Part shown: positions 1 through 6,225 of the stretch, in pieces
Numbering within the stretch: position 1 is the stretch's first letter
How the letters are laid out: each line of letters begins with the position of its first letter
Origin: Micavibrio_B sp044238965
GTDB lineage: Bacteria; Pseudomonadota; Alphaproteobacteria; Micavibrionales; Micavibrionaceae
Assembly (NCBI GenBank): GCA_044238965.1
Contig: JBIICJ010000070.1
Location: 1-8,169 of the forward strand
Length of the DNA stretch: 8,169 nt
Direction of reading: 5' to 3'
Notes under the pieces: model-generated
Seen by the model: only the letters and a program-made list of their open reading frames with translations
The model's database searches: none
Told to the model about the DNA's origin: nothing
Position numbers and translations under genes: made by a program

Positions 1-237
1 GTCCTGCGTGAGATTTTTTATCGTATCAGGATCGTCAATAATTAAATCCTTAAGATCTGACGTTGTAACGCGCCCTGTCTGCGATTCTATTTTAGCGAGT
101 TCATCAGAAATATATTGTGACGGCGTTTTGAAAATATTTAAAAATAAACAACCGATAATCATTAATGACAATGACAACCACAAACGCAAATCAGGCCTTT
201 CGGCCTGATCTGAAAATTTTATAAAATCAAATATCAT
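1..237 (-). CDS. Partial hypothetical single-pass membrane protein, N-terminal 79 residues
   Basis: An open frame on the minus strand begins with ATG at 235-237 and runs without a stop to the left edge, giving 79 codons. Residues about 19-36 form a hydrophobic segment (LWLSLSLMIIGCLFLNIF). It is preceded by a charged stretch and followed by a polar region rich in Asp, Lys, Ser and Thr, so a type II or single-pass inner-membrane topology is likely. The start lies 20 bp after the bactofilin stop, which suggests co-transcription; the ribosome binding site is weak. I do not recognise the family. A strong hairpin (190-209) lies inside codons 10-16. If it works as a terminator, the true start could be the internal ATG at codon 26, but the upstream residues read like normal protein. 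The plus-strand frame over the same bases (8-208) is judged a shadow. Confidence 0.6.
   Translation of the reverse strand, partial: MIFDFIKFSDQAERPDLRLWLSLSLMIIGCLFLNIFKTPSQYISDELAKIESQTGRVTTSDLKDLIIDDPDTIKNLTQD
190..209. repeat. Perfect hairpin inside the left-edge gene, possible terminator
   Basis: The arms ATCAGGCC and GGCCTGAT pair perfectly over 8 bp around a TTTC loop. On the plus strand it is followed by CTGAAAATTTT, a poor U-tract; on the minus strand it is followed by TTGCGTTTG. It resembles a terminator stem but lies within the first codons of the minus-strand gene, so its role is uncertain. Confidence 0.4.
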
Positions 238-257
238 TTATATGATACCCGAAAGAA

Positions 258-986
258 TTACCCTGCCGCACGTTGCAAGATTGGTAAATCATTTGCATCA
301 TTTTGCTGTGCTTTTGATGCTTTACCAGAGAAGTCGGAGTTGTCTAACTTCCCTTTATGCGGCTTTTTTTCAGAGGAGCCTCCACGTGCTCCACCAACTG
401 GGTTGATCTTACCATCGATGACAGCGCCTGATTCAACTGACAATTCTTTGTATGATACTGCGCCAACCACTGAACCTGTTGAACGAACAGTCAAACGGCC
501 ATTTACAGTTAATTCGCCTTCGAATTTACCAGCGATGGTTGCCTCTGAAATTTCAACTGTACCGTAGAACATACCTTTTTCAGCAATCTCAAGAACAGAT
601 GCACCTTTCAAAGCTGCTTCAACTGTACCTTCAACAACCAATGTGTCACATGATTCAATTTCACCTGACATAGTGATGCCTTCGCCGATTACTAAACGAC
701 GACCTGTAGCTTGCGCTGAACCTGCAGCTGTCGAAGATGCTGCGAAATTTGAATAAGAACCATATGATGGCATGCCCGCACGATTTGCTTGTGGAGCAGC
801 AGGAGCCGCGGCTGGATTGCTGCGTTGAAATGGATTGCCGCCAACTGCTGGAATATCAACATTACGTGTTGCATCCGCTTGCTCGTTAGCTTGGTTGTTC
901 GTTGAGTCGTTTGTTTGATTCATAGCATTTTCCCCCTGAGCTGTCTGGCTCGATGGCTGGTTGGTTGACGTGGGACGGTGAAACAT
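258..986 (-). CDS. Bactofilin family cytoskeletal protein
   Basis: Bactofilins polymerise into filaments without nucleotide and act as scaffolds for cell-wall enzymes, stalk or shape determination at the inner face of the membrane. The 242-residue product has a long low-complexity N-terminal tail (1-95; rich in Asn, Gln, Ala and Pro). It is followed by the DUF583 beta-helix core at about 97-196, visible as regularly spaced Gly and beta-strand steps (VIGEGITMSGEI, LVVEGTVEA, GTVEISEATIAGKFEGELTV, GAVIDGKI). A charged Gly/Lys/Ser-rich tail (197-242) ends the protein. This tail-core-tail layout is standard for the family. ATG at 986 has an AGAGGG site 7 bases upstream. A second in-frame ATG at 923 (residue 22) also has a GGGGGA site, so the start is uncertain by 21 residues. 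The gene lies about 200 bp downstream of uvrC and just upstream of the left-edge membrane protein. The family call is sure; the specific role is not. Confidence 0.93.
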   Translation of the reverse strand: MFHRPTSTNQPSSQTAQGENAMNQTNDSTNNQANEQADATRNVDIPAVGGNPFQRSNPAAAPAAPQANRAGMPSYGSYSNFAASSTAAGSAQATGRRLVIGEGITMSGEIESCDTLVVEGTVEAALKGASVLEIAEKGMFYGTVEISEATIAGKFEGELTVNGRLTVRSTGSVVGAVSYKELSVESGAVIDGKINPVGGARGGSSEKKPHKGKLDNSDFSGKASKAQQNDANDLPILQRAAG

Positions 987-1192
987 TGAAAAACCCTCTT
1001 GCTTGGTTAAAAAGTTGCCCTATCGTTGCACAAAAAGTTGTTGCACAAAAATGTCGGATAACGCTTTGTTATCACAAAGTTTTTGGTAACTAACCTGTCC
1101 TTGAATAAAATAACTGTTAGCATGCCCCCGCGACAAAAGGCAAGGATTTTCCTAAATTTTTGGGCAATTTTATGGGTATATTATGGCCAAAA
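987..1192. promoter_or_regulatory. uvrC-bactofilin intergenic region with repeated motifs
   Basis: This 206 bp gap probably holds the bactofilin promoter. Two direct copies of TTGCACAAAAA lie at 1026-1036 and 1041-1051, spaced 15 bp start to start. An inverted repeat CTTTGT-TATC-ACAAAG lies at 1064-1079. On the minus strand, TTGTGC at 1042-1047 followed after 17 bases by CGATAG is a weak sigma-70-like candidate. No convincing terminator follows uvrC; the AGGA/TCCT stem near 1143-1152 is too short. The functional assignment is inference. Confidence 0.3.
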
Positions 1193-3079
1193 TCATTGGG
1201 TTTCATGGAAATAGGCATAAATTTGGGCGGCGAGTTCGCCTGAAATGCCCTCGACCTTAGCAAGATCATCCAACCCTGCCTCCTGCACAGCCTTGGCCGA
1301 TCCGAAATGAAGGAGCAAGGCTTTTTTCCGTTTCGCGCCAATATTGGGAATATCATCCAGTAATGATTGCCCAATTTGTTTCGTGCGGCGCGCACGGTGC
1401 GTGCCAATCGCGAAACGATGTGCCTCATCACGAAGCCTTTGCAGATAATGTAATAACGGATCATCAAATGGCAATTGAAATGGCGTGCGCCCATTCATAT
1501 AAAATTCTTCGCGCCCTGCATTGCGATCTGGCCCCTTTGCAATCGCCATTACAGGCACATCTTGTTCAATATTTAATTCACGCAAAATTTCGGTGACGGC
1601 TGATAATTGCCCTGCGCCACCATCAATCAAAATCAGATCAGGCCATTCATCCGAATTTTTATCAACTTCATTTTCAATCGCACGACCAAAACGGCGTGTG
1701 ATCACTTCGCGCATCATACCAAAATCATCGCTCTTTTTTGCATCCTTAATATTAAATTTGCGATAGGCAGATTTACGAAATCCTTCTACGCCTGCGACAA
1801 TCATTCCGCCCACCATGTTTGTGCCGCTAATGTGTGAGTTATCATAAACCTCAATACGTGATGGCGCATCTTCCAAACCACATAATGCGGCTAATTTTTC
1901 CAATAAAATACGGTCACCCTTGCGTTCAATCATATAGCGCGCTAATGCATCATCGGCATTACGCGTAACAAATTCAATTAAACGCGTGCGTGACCCGCGC
2001 ATCGGAAATGATATCGCCGTTTTCTTGATCTGTTCATCACGTGAATTTAAGGCATCTTGAATTAATCGCATTTGTGGCAGAGCTCGATCAATCAAAATTT
2101 CCGCAGGTGCATTTCGCCCCGCGTAAAATTGAATCAGAAATGATGATAAAATCTCTTCGGCTTTTTGCCCCTCATCATGAACAGGAAAATATGATCGATT
2201 GCCAAAATTTTGTCCATCACGGAAAAAGAAAACTTGAACACATGATTTACCCTCACGATAAGCCAACCCGAATACATCTGCGTTATCGATATAGGGTACA
2301 TTGATATCTTGTTGCGATTGAATGGCGGTTAATGATTTAATACGATCGCGTAATGATGCCGCGCGTTCAAAATCCATGGACTCACTGGCCTTTTGCATTT
2401 GCATGGCAAACCTGTCTTGCACATCACGGCTTTTACCTTTGAGAAAATCACGCGCCTCAGATACTTGGTCGGCATATTGATCTTTGGTAACATATCCCAC
2501 GCATGGCGCAGTGCAACGTTTAATATGATATTGCAAACACGGGCGTTTGCGCGATGCAAACACATGGTCAGAACAATTGCGAATTTGGAAAACTTTTTGC
2601 AACGTTAACACAGTCTGATAAACCGAAGATGCCGATGCAAACGGGCCGAAATACTCCCCTGGTTTTATTTGGGCCCCACGATGACGAACAATTTGTGGAA
2701 AATCATGATCACCTGTCATCAACACAAACGGAAATGATTTATCATCGCGTAATAAAACATTATAACGTGGTTTTAATTTTTTGATTAAATTTGCCTCAAG
2801 CAACAAAGCCTCAACTTCAGTATGCGTATGCACAAACTCCATATTGGTTGTTTGTGAAATCATACGCTGAATACGACCCGATACCATTTTCGGGCGCGTA
2901 TAACTCATCACTCGTTTTTTTAATGACCGCGCTTTGCCAACATACAACACATCTTGTTTATCATTCAGCATGCGATACACGCCTGGCGAGTCAGGTAACA
3001 TTTTCGCAAAGCCGCGAATGGTATCCGCGCCTCTTTCTAATAATGTTTTCGGTTTTTGGTTCGTGTTATGGTCGTTCAT
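1193..3079 (-). CDS. uvrC: UvrABC system protein C, excinuclease subunit
   Basis: UvrC makes both incisions around a DNA lesion after UvrA/UvrB recognition in nucleotide excision repair. Numbered from ATG 3079 (628 residues, usual length), the domains are complete and in order. The GIY-YIG nuclease for the 3' cut has GVY at 33-35 and YVG at 46-48. A four-cysteine cluster (C169, C181, C189, C193; spacing 11-7-3) matches the iron-sulfur/metal site described for UvrC. The UVR motif that contacts UvrB lies at about 222-256. The RNase H-like domain for the 5' cut has D413 in YDNSHISG, D486 in LILIDGGAGQL and H554 in RDEAHRF. A tandem helix-hairpin-helix ends the protein (about 571-626). The frame extends upstream to an ATG at 3181, but the extra 34 residues do not look like UvrC, and a possible promoter at 3111-3141 lies inside them. 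I therefore chose 3079, although its ribosome binding site is weak. Confidence 0.97.
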   Translation of the reverse strand: MNDHNTNQKPKTLLERGADTIRGFAKMLPDSPGVYRMLNDKQDVLYVGKARSLKKRVMSYTRPKMVSGRIQRMISQTTNMEFVHTHTEVEALLLEANLIKKLKPRYNVLLRDDKSFPFVLMTGDHDFPQIVRHRGAQIKPGEYFGPFASASSVYQTVLTLQKVFQIRNCSDHVFASRKRPCLQYHIKRCTAPCVGYVTKDQYADQVSEARDFLKGKSRDVQDRFAMQMQKASESMDFERAASLRDRIKSLTAIQSQQDINVPYIDNADVFGLAYREGKSCVQVFFFRDGQNFGNRSYFPVHDEGQKAEEILSSFLIQFYAGRNAPAEILIDRALPQMRLIQDALNSRDEQIKKTAISFPMRGSRTRLIEFVTRNADDALARYMIERKGDRILLEKLAALCGLEDAPSRIEVYDNSHISGTNMVGGMIVAGVEGFRKSAYRKFNIKDAKKSDDFGMMREVITRRFGRAIENEVDKNSDEWPDLILIDGGAGQLSAVTEILRELNIEQDVPVMAIAKGPDRNAGREEFYMNGRTPFQLPFDDPLLHYLQRLRDEAHRFAIGTHRARRTKQIGQSLLDDIPNIGAKRKKALLLHFGSAKAVQEAGLDDLAKVEGISGELAAQIYAYFHETQ

Positions 3080-3110
3080 AATGATGTTCAGATGTAGGCG
3101 ATTGGGAATA

Positions 3111-3141
3111 ATTGTTCCAGTCTTGTTACAGGCTCTGTCAA
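3111..3141 (-). promoter_or_regulatory. Possible uvrC promoter
   Basis: On the minus strand a perfect TTGACA (3136-3141) is followed after 19 bases by AACAAT (3111-3116). The spacer is longer than ideal, so this is only a candidate. It would place transcription start near 3104, 25 bases before the preferred uvrC ATG. Confidence 0.3.
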
Positions 3142-3197
3142 AATCTATCCAAATTCTATGCAACTGTATGCCCGAATGCATATTTTACAAAATAAAG

Positions 3198-3226
3198 TTG
3201 ACAAAGCCCCAAAATTTCTGCAATAA
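3198..3226 (+). promoter_or_regulatory. Possible plus-strand promoter ahead of the palindrome
   Basis: TTGACA at 3198-3203 is followed after 17 bases by CAATAA (3221-3226). The -35 is perfect but the -10 is poor. A start near 3233 would put the downstream palindrome over the transcription start, a repressing position. Confidence 0.25.
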
Positions 3227-3230
3227 CGCA

Positions 3231-3252
3231 ATAGTTGATACAAATCAACTAT
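3231..3252. promoter_or_regulatory. FNR/FixK-type operator palindrome
   Basis: A perfect inverted repeat has arms ATAGTTGAT (3231-3239) and ATCAACTAT (3244-3252) around ACAA. Its core is TTGAT-N4-ATCAA, the consensus bound by the FNR/FixK branch of the CRP family, which senses oxygen or redox state. It lies between divergent uvrC and the pentapeptide gene, centred 80 bp before the latter's ATG. For class II activation (centre at -41.5) transcription would start near 3283; the matching -10 region (TTAAAC at 3275-3280) is weak. The site is seen; the bound protein is inferred. Confidence 0.6.
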
Positions 3253-3321
3253 GAGGTTGATGGTTTATTCGGACTTAAACTTTCTGGGGAGCCTCATAAA
3301 TAAAAAACTGGGAGAAAGACT

Positions 3322-3810
3322 ATGTCTGCGGACACACATAACGCGGCCTGTGCAACAGGTCGGCGCACGAGATTCTGCCCCCTATCAACAGGAGCAGAAC
3401 CAAAAGCAAATGATAATCACAGAACCATTTGGCGTGCGCAAAATTTCGATGGAAAGAAATTTTTTAACAATAAATTCAATAACTTAAACTTTATTGATTG
3501 CAATCTAAGTGAATGTGAATTTCACAATTGTGTCTTTATCAATTGTCATTTTACCGATGTGTGTTTCGCGCATAGCCATTTTGAAAATTGCACATTTATA
3601 AACGTTTCTGGCGCGCATAACGATTGGATGCATACAAAATTTGAAAATTGTTGTATTTGCCTGCAAAGTTCGGTTTATTTTTCAACCTGTGGTTTATTTT
3701 TATTGCAATCAAATCAACTGGGAATTAAGGTAAAAATTAACGTATATTTTGCTAAAATTAAAGGAGAGATGAGAAATCTTTCATCCCAAAATCAACAGGT
3801 TAGGGATTGA
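3322..3810 (+). CDS. Cysteine-rich pentapeptide-repeat protein
   Basis: The 162-residue product contains pentapeptide repeats, which fold as a right-handed quadrilateral beta-helix. Large hydrophobic residues recur exactly every five residues from F42 to I112: F42, F47, F52, F57, L62, F67, F72, F77, F82, F87, F92, then W102, F107, I112, with one miss at G97. This gives about 14 repeats, or 3.5 coils. The i-2 position, normally a small inward-facing residue, is Cys at 60, 65, 70, 75, 90 and 110. The N-terminal 40 residues are polar with no signal peptide or membrane segment, and the C-terminal 45 residues lack clear repeats. GGGAG at 3310-3314 supports the ATG at 3322. An FNR/FixK-type palindrome lies upstream. 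Known pentapeptide proteins include DNA-mimic gyrase inhibitors (Qnr, MfpA), but most members have no known function and none can be assigned here. Low GC suggests it may be acquired. Confidence 0.8.
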   Translation: MSADTHNAACATGRRTRFCPLSTGAEPKANDNHRTIWRAQNFDGKKFFNNKFNNLNFIDCNLSECEFHNCVFINCHFTDVCFAHSHFENCTFINVSGAHNDWMHTKFENCCICLQSSVYFSTCGLFLLQSNQLGIKVKINVYFAKIKGEMRNLSSQNQQVRD

Positions 3811-3813
3811 TAT

Positions 3814-4149
3814 ATGCGTATTTACTTTAAGATACCATTTGTGGGAGCAATATATTGCGAGATATCAACTATTTTTAGCAATATACACTTGTATTCTATC
3901 AACAAATGGCGTAATGAGTATGTAATTGACCTGCCATGGACACAAATCATATTCACCCCATGGCAACGGGCAACAAAACGCATAAACGGGCATAACATAA
4001 CCACCACGACAGGTGCATTCTCCACAGCGGAGAGCAAACACAACAAAGAGATATGTATAAAACCGCATGAATTCAAATCCATCTCACACAGGGGCATCTC
4101 ACACAACCACATCCCCCGCTCTGGCCATCCGCCCGAACATCGGTCTTGA
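3814..4149 (+). CDS. Small hypothetical protein downstream of the pentapeptide gene
   Basis: This is a 111-codon frame starting 3 bp after the pentapeptide stop, with AGGGA (3802-3806) 7 bases before the ATG, a layout typical of translational coupling. The first 50 residues (MRIYFKIPFVGAIYCEIS...) are rich in aromatic and beta-branched residues and look protein-like. The last 60 are polar and His/Ser/Thr-rich and look less convincing. Its end overlaps the MarR-like gene by 83 bp in another frame, so either that regulator starts later or the two genes truly overlap. I do not recognise a family. The opposite-strand frame at 3822-4202 lacks comparable start signals and is treated as a shadow. 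Confidence 0.5.
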   Translation: MRIYFKIPFVGAIYCEISTIFSNIHLYSINKWRNEYVIDLPWTQIIFTPWQRATKRINGHNITTTTGAFSTAESKHNKEICIKPHEFKSISHRGISHNHIPRSGHPPEHRS

Positions 4150-4462
4150 AAGATTGCTTGATCTTTGGCGCGTGTTTCATGCCATCGATGCCGAATTTCC
4201 ATTGCAATATATTATATGCCTGACCGAAATCGGCCGTGACGAAGGCCTGTCGCTCACCACCCTCGCCGAACGCACCAATTTATCGCTATCCACCATTTCG
4301 CGTATTGTCGGCGCATTATCCGATTACCGCCAAAATGGGCAACCTTTTGGCCTTGTCGATATCCAAATTTCGAAAACCGAACGCCGCCGCAAAGAACTCG
4401 CTTTGACCGATAAGGGCAAATTGATCCTCAACAACGCCACAAAGATCATTTCAACCCCTTGA
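4067..4462 (+). CDS. Short MarR-like winged-helix transcriptional regulator
   Basis: The 131-residue product has a winged helix-turn-helix. A helical lead (about 27-43) and helix with FPLQYIICLTEIG (44-56) are followed by the helix-turn-helix (about 61-86: LSLTTLAERTNLSLSTISRIVGAL). The wing (about 94-113) contains FGLVDI and ERRRKELALTDKGK, the R/K-rich wing and TDKG step typical of MarR proteins. MarR proteins bind palindromic DNA as dimers and often respond to small ligands or redox state. This one is short, lacking most of the long C-terminal dimerisation helix. The first 25 residues are Ser/Thr-rich and unlike the family. No good ribosome binding site precedes the ATG at 4067, so a later start or coupling to the upstream frame is possible. 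Its targets are unknown; control of the adjacent plus-strand genes is a guess. Confidence 0.8.
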   Translation: MNSNPSHTGASHTTTSPALAIRPNIGLERLLDLWRVFHAIDAEFPLQYIICLTEIGRDEGLSLTTLAERTNLSLSTISRIVGALSDYRQNGQPFGLVDIQISKTERRRKELALTDKGKLILNNATKIISTP

Positions 4463-4487
4463 AAACTTTCTCACTTTCCTATTTAGT
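4459..4487 (+). promoter_or_regulatory. Probable tRNA-Leu promoter
   Basis: TTGAAA (4459-4464) and TTTAGT (4482-4487) are separated by 17 bases. This would start transcription near 4494, about 9 bases before the mature tRNA 5' end. The -35 overlaps the regulator gene's stop codon. Spacing and position are good; the -10 is a 4 of 6 match. Confidence 0.45.
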
Positions 4488-4502
4488 ATGTCCCACACGA
4501 AA

Positions 4503-4587
4503 GGGCCCGTGGCGGAACTGGTAGACGCACACGACTTAAAATCGTGAGCCGCAAGGCGTGCCGGTTCGATTCCGGCCGGGCCCACCA
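4503..4587 (+). tRNA. tRNA-Leu (anticodon UAA)
   Basis: The 85-base gene folds into a full cloverleaf. The acceptor stem is GGGCCCG (4503-4509) with CGGGCCC (4577-4583), followed by A and an encoded CCA (4585-4587). The anticodon stem CACGA/TCGTG encloses CTTAAAA, giving anticodon TAA at 4537-4539. The T arm is GCCGG-TTCGATT-CCGGC. A class II variable arm (GAGCCGCAAGGCGT region) fits leucine. It reads UUA and UUG codons. The AT-rich membrane protein gene begins 33 bp downstream. Confidence 0.97.
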
Positions 4588-4601
4588 TCCGCACAGCGGA
4601 T
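4587..4601 (+). repeat. Small hairpin directly after tRNA-Leu
   Basis: ATCCGC and GCGGAT pair perfectly around ACA. It touches the CCA end of the tRNA and is not followed by a T-run, so it is not a terminator. It may help define the 3' trailer for processing or insulate the tRNA from the downstream message. Confidence 0.35.
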
Positions 4602-4619
4602 TGCAAAAGGATTTATTGA

Positions 4620-5318
4620 ATGTCCGACAGCGCAAAAGATCCCCACGAGCATTTTATCAAACAACGCCGCAATCTGGTTTTGATCAGTGTGTTTTTGATT
4701 CTAGTAAATTTAGGTGGAATTAAATTTGAGAATGTAAACATTCTTGGCAATACAGCGACGGTTCAAAACCCAAATCTTTTTTATTTTCTGATTGTTATAT
4801 CATCGTTTTATCTCTTTTGGAGATATCACTCCGCATTTCTTTCAATTGATGGAAACGAGAAAATTAGAGAAGGCTCTCTCAATTATATTGAAAAGATTAA
4901 AGAATTGATGCTCATAGAGAAAATTTTAGATATTTTAAAAAGTGAGAATAATCATGAAAATGTTATTGAAGATATTATCTTTATAAGAAAATACGAGAGA
5001 AATAACTTACATTATAATACTAAGAACACTCCAACAATATGCTTTCACACAAGCGGTAATCATATATTATACAACCTAGCAAAAAGACATAGCTTTGAAA
5101 CAGTAAAGCCACAAGAAGATATCGCACCCAGCGCTTTCATTTTTGATTTTAATGAAGCTGAATTCAAAAAAATTAAAAAATATATCAAATTAAAAATTTA
5201 TCTTTTTTCTAAAGAGCATGGTGAATACATTTTCCCTTACTTTTTATATGGCGTTGCATTTGGTACTTTTATATTTCGATGCACTATGGCTCTATATACT
5301 CTAATTTTATCAACATGA
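4620..5318 (+). CDS. AT-rich hypothetical membrane protein with three hydrophobic segments
   Basis: The 232-residue product has hydrophobic segments at about 17-36, 53-68 and 204-230, with a Lys/Glu/Asn-rich, probably cytoplasmic middle (about 75-200). The N-terminal layout (QRRNLVLIS..., then GIKFENVNILG, then a short loop and second segment ending FWRYH) resembles small two-helix membrane proteins that I recall as unnamed hypotheticals from variable genome regions; this is memory, not a search result. AAAAGGA (4605-4611) stands 8 bases before the ATG. Apart from its first 15 codons the gene is strikingly AT-rich and uses A/T-ending codons, unlike the sulfurtransferase after it, with which it shares an ATGA stop-start overlap (5315-5318). 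Its place directly behind a tRNA gene and its composition suggest horizontal transfer. No integrase or repeat of the tRNA end is visible. Function unknown. Confidence 0.75.
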   Translation: MSDSAKDPHEHFIKQRRNLVLISVFLILVNLGGIKFENVNILGNTATVQNPNLFYFLIVISSFYLFWRYHSAFLSIDGNEKIREGSLNYIEKIKELMLIEKILDILKSENNHENVIEDIIFIRKYERNNLHYNTKNTPTICFHTSGNHILYNLAKRHSFETVKPQEDIAPSAFIFDFNEAEFKKIKKYIKLKIYLFSKEHGEYIFPYFLYGVAFGTFIFRCTMALYTLILST

Positions 5319-6127
5319 CCTCCGCCCTCATCTCCCCCGCTGATGCTTACGAATTACTCCAAATCAAACTTGGATCAGCGAAGCTGTTTGATGCGTCATA
5401 TCCACCTGCGCAGAATATTCCTGTGATTGGTGGCGCGGTTGTATTTGATATTGATGATATCGCCGACCCGCAGAATGCTATGCCGCATATGTTGCCATCA
5501 CCGCATTATTTCGCGCAAAAAATGCAGCAATTGGGCGTGACGAATAATGATACTATTTTAATTTATGACAACGCGGGCATTCATATGGCGGCCGCGCGCG
5601 CATGGTGGATGATGCGTGTGTTTGGCCATGATAATGTGCGTATTATCAATGGTGGCCTGCCCGCATGGATGAGTGCCAATTTACCCACCGTTTCCGCGCA
5701 TACCGCGTCCTTGCCAACCGCGCAAATATTTGAAACACATTTCCGTGACCATTTGGTTGTGAATTTGAATGAGATGAAACACATTGTTGATACGCAATCC
5801 GCAACCATTATGGATGCGCGTCCCGCCGAACGGTTTTTGGGTATCGCACCCGAACCACGTGCGGGCATGCGCGCGGGCCACATGCCGCACGCGATCAACG
5901 TGCCGACGGGAAGTTTGATCGACGCTGCCACACACGGATTAAAAACCACGCCACCCCTGCCCGCATATGATTCGCAAAAACGCGTTGTGACCACGTGCGG
6001 AAGCGGCGTTACGGCCTGTGTTATTGCATTGGCATTGTTTGAGGCAGGGAAAACCGACGCCGCCGTGTATGATGGGTCATGGACAGAATGGGGACATGCG
6101 GATTCGCATACACAAATTGTTAACTGA
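5315..6127 (+). CDS. sseA: SseA-like thiosulfate/3-mercaptopyruvate sulfurtransferase
   Basis: This is a two-domain rhodanese of 270 residues that transfers sulfur from 3-mercaptopyruvate or thiosulfate to an acceptor through a cysteine persulfide, in cysteine catabolism and cyanide or sulfide handling. The N-terminal inactive rhodanese domain shows LFDASY, GAVVFDIDDIADP, MPHMLPSP, ILIYDNAG, ARAWWMMRVFGH and NGGLPAW. The C-terminal catalytic domain shows MDARPAERFLG, RAGHMPHAINVP and the active loop CGSGVTA with Cys228 (codon at 5996-5998), then YDGSWTEWG. CGSGVT is the loop associated with mercaptopyruvate preference over thiosulfate. The chosen ATG at 5315 overlaps the preceding stop as ATGA. 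An in-frame ATG at 5279 would add 12 residues inside the previous gene and looks unlikely. No Shine-Dalgarno site is seen, so translation may depend on coupling to the upstream gene. Confidence 0.94.
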   Translation: MTSALISPADAYELLQIKLGSAKLFDASYPPAQNIPVIGGAVVFDIDDIADPQNAMPHMLPSPHYFAQKMQQLGVTNNDTILIYDNAGIHMAAARAWWMMRVFGHDNVRIINGGLPAWMSANLPTVSAHTASLPTAQIFETHFRDHLVVNLNEMKHIVDTQSATIMDARPAERFLGIAPEPRAGMRAGHMPHAINVPTGSLIDAATHGLKTTPPLPAYDSQKRVVTTCGSGVTACVIALALFEAGKTDAAVYDGSWTEWGHADSHTQIVN

Positions 6128-6225
6128 TATGCAGTATTATCATGGCTGAACTGTGTCATTTCTAAATACCAATTCCACGACTTCTTTCTTATTTTTCTTT
6201 CTATATTTAGTATTCAAAGTAATTA

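Noticed and set aside
1117..1494. Minus-strand 125-codon frame overlapping the uvrC 3' end
   Set aside because: Mostly an alternative frame of uvrC, with no recognisable domain.
3080..3181. N-terminal extension of uvrC to the ATG at 3181
   Set aside because: The extra 34 residues do not resemble UvrC, no ribosome binding site precedes 3181, and a promoter-like TTGACA lies within the segment.
3822..4202. Minus-strand frame of 126 codons opposite the small hypothetical gene
   Set aside because: It overlaps two plus-strand frames with better signals and has no clear start site or family-like features; treated as a shadow.
4449..4464. TTTCAA-CCCC-TTGAAA hairpin at the end of the MarR-like gene as a terminator
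   Set aside because: The stem is short and AT-rich with no proper T-run, and it overlaps the better-supported -35 of the tRNA-Leu promoter.
4503..5318. Integrated mobile element bounded by tRNA-Leu attachment repeats
   Set aside because: No integrase, transposase or second copy of the tRNA 3' end is visible in the window; only the composition shift supports acquisition.
5581..6159. Minus-strand 192-codon frame opposite the sulfurtransferase
   Set aside because: Antisense shadow of a strongly conserved rhodanese gene; its length reflects codon bias of the real gene.
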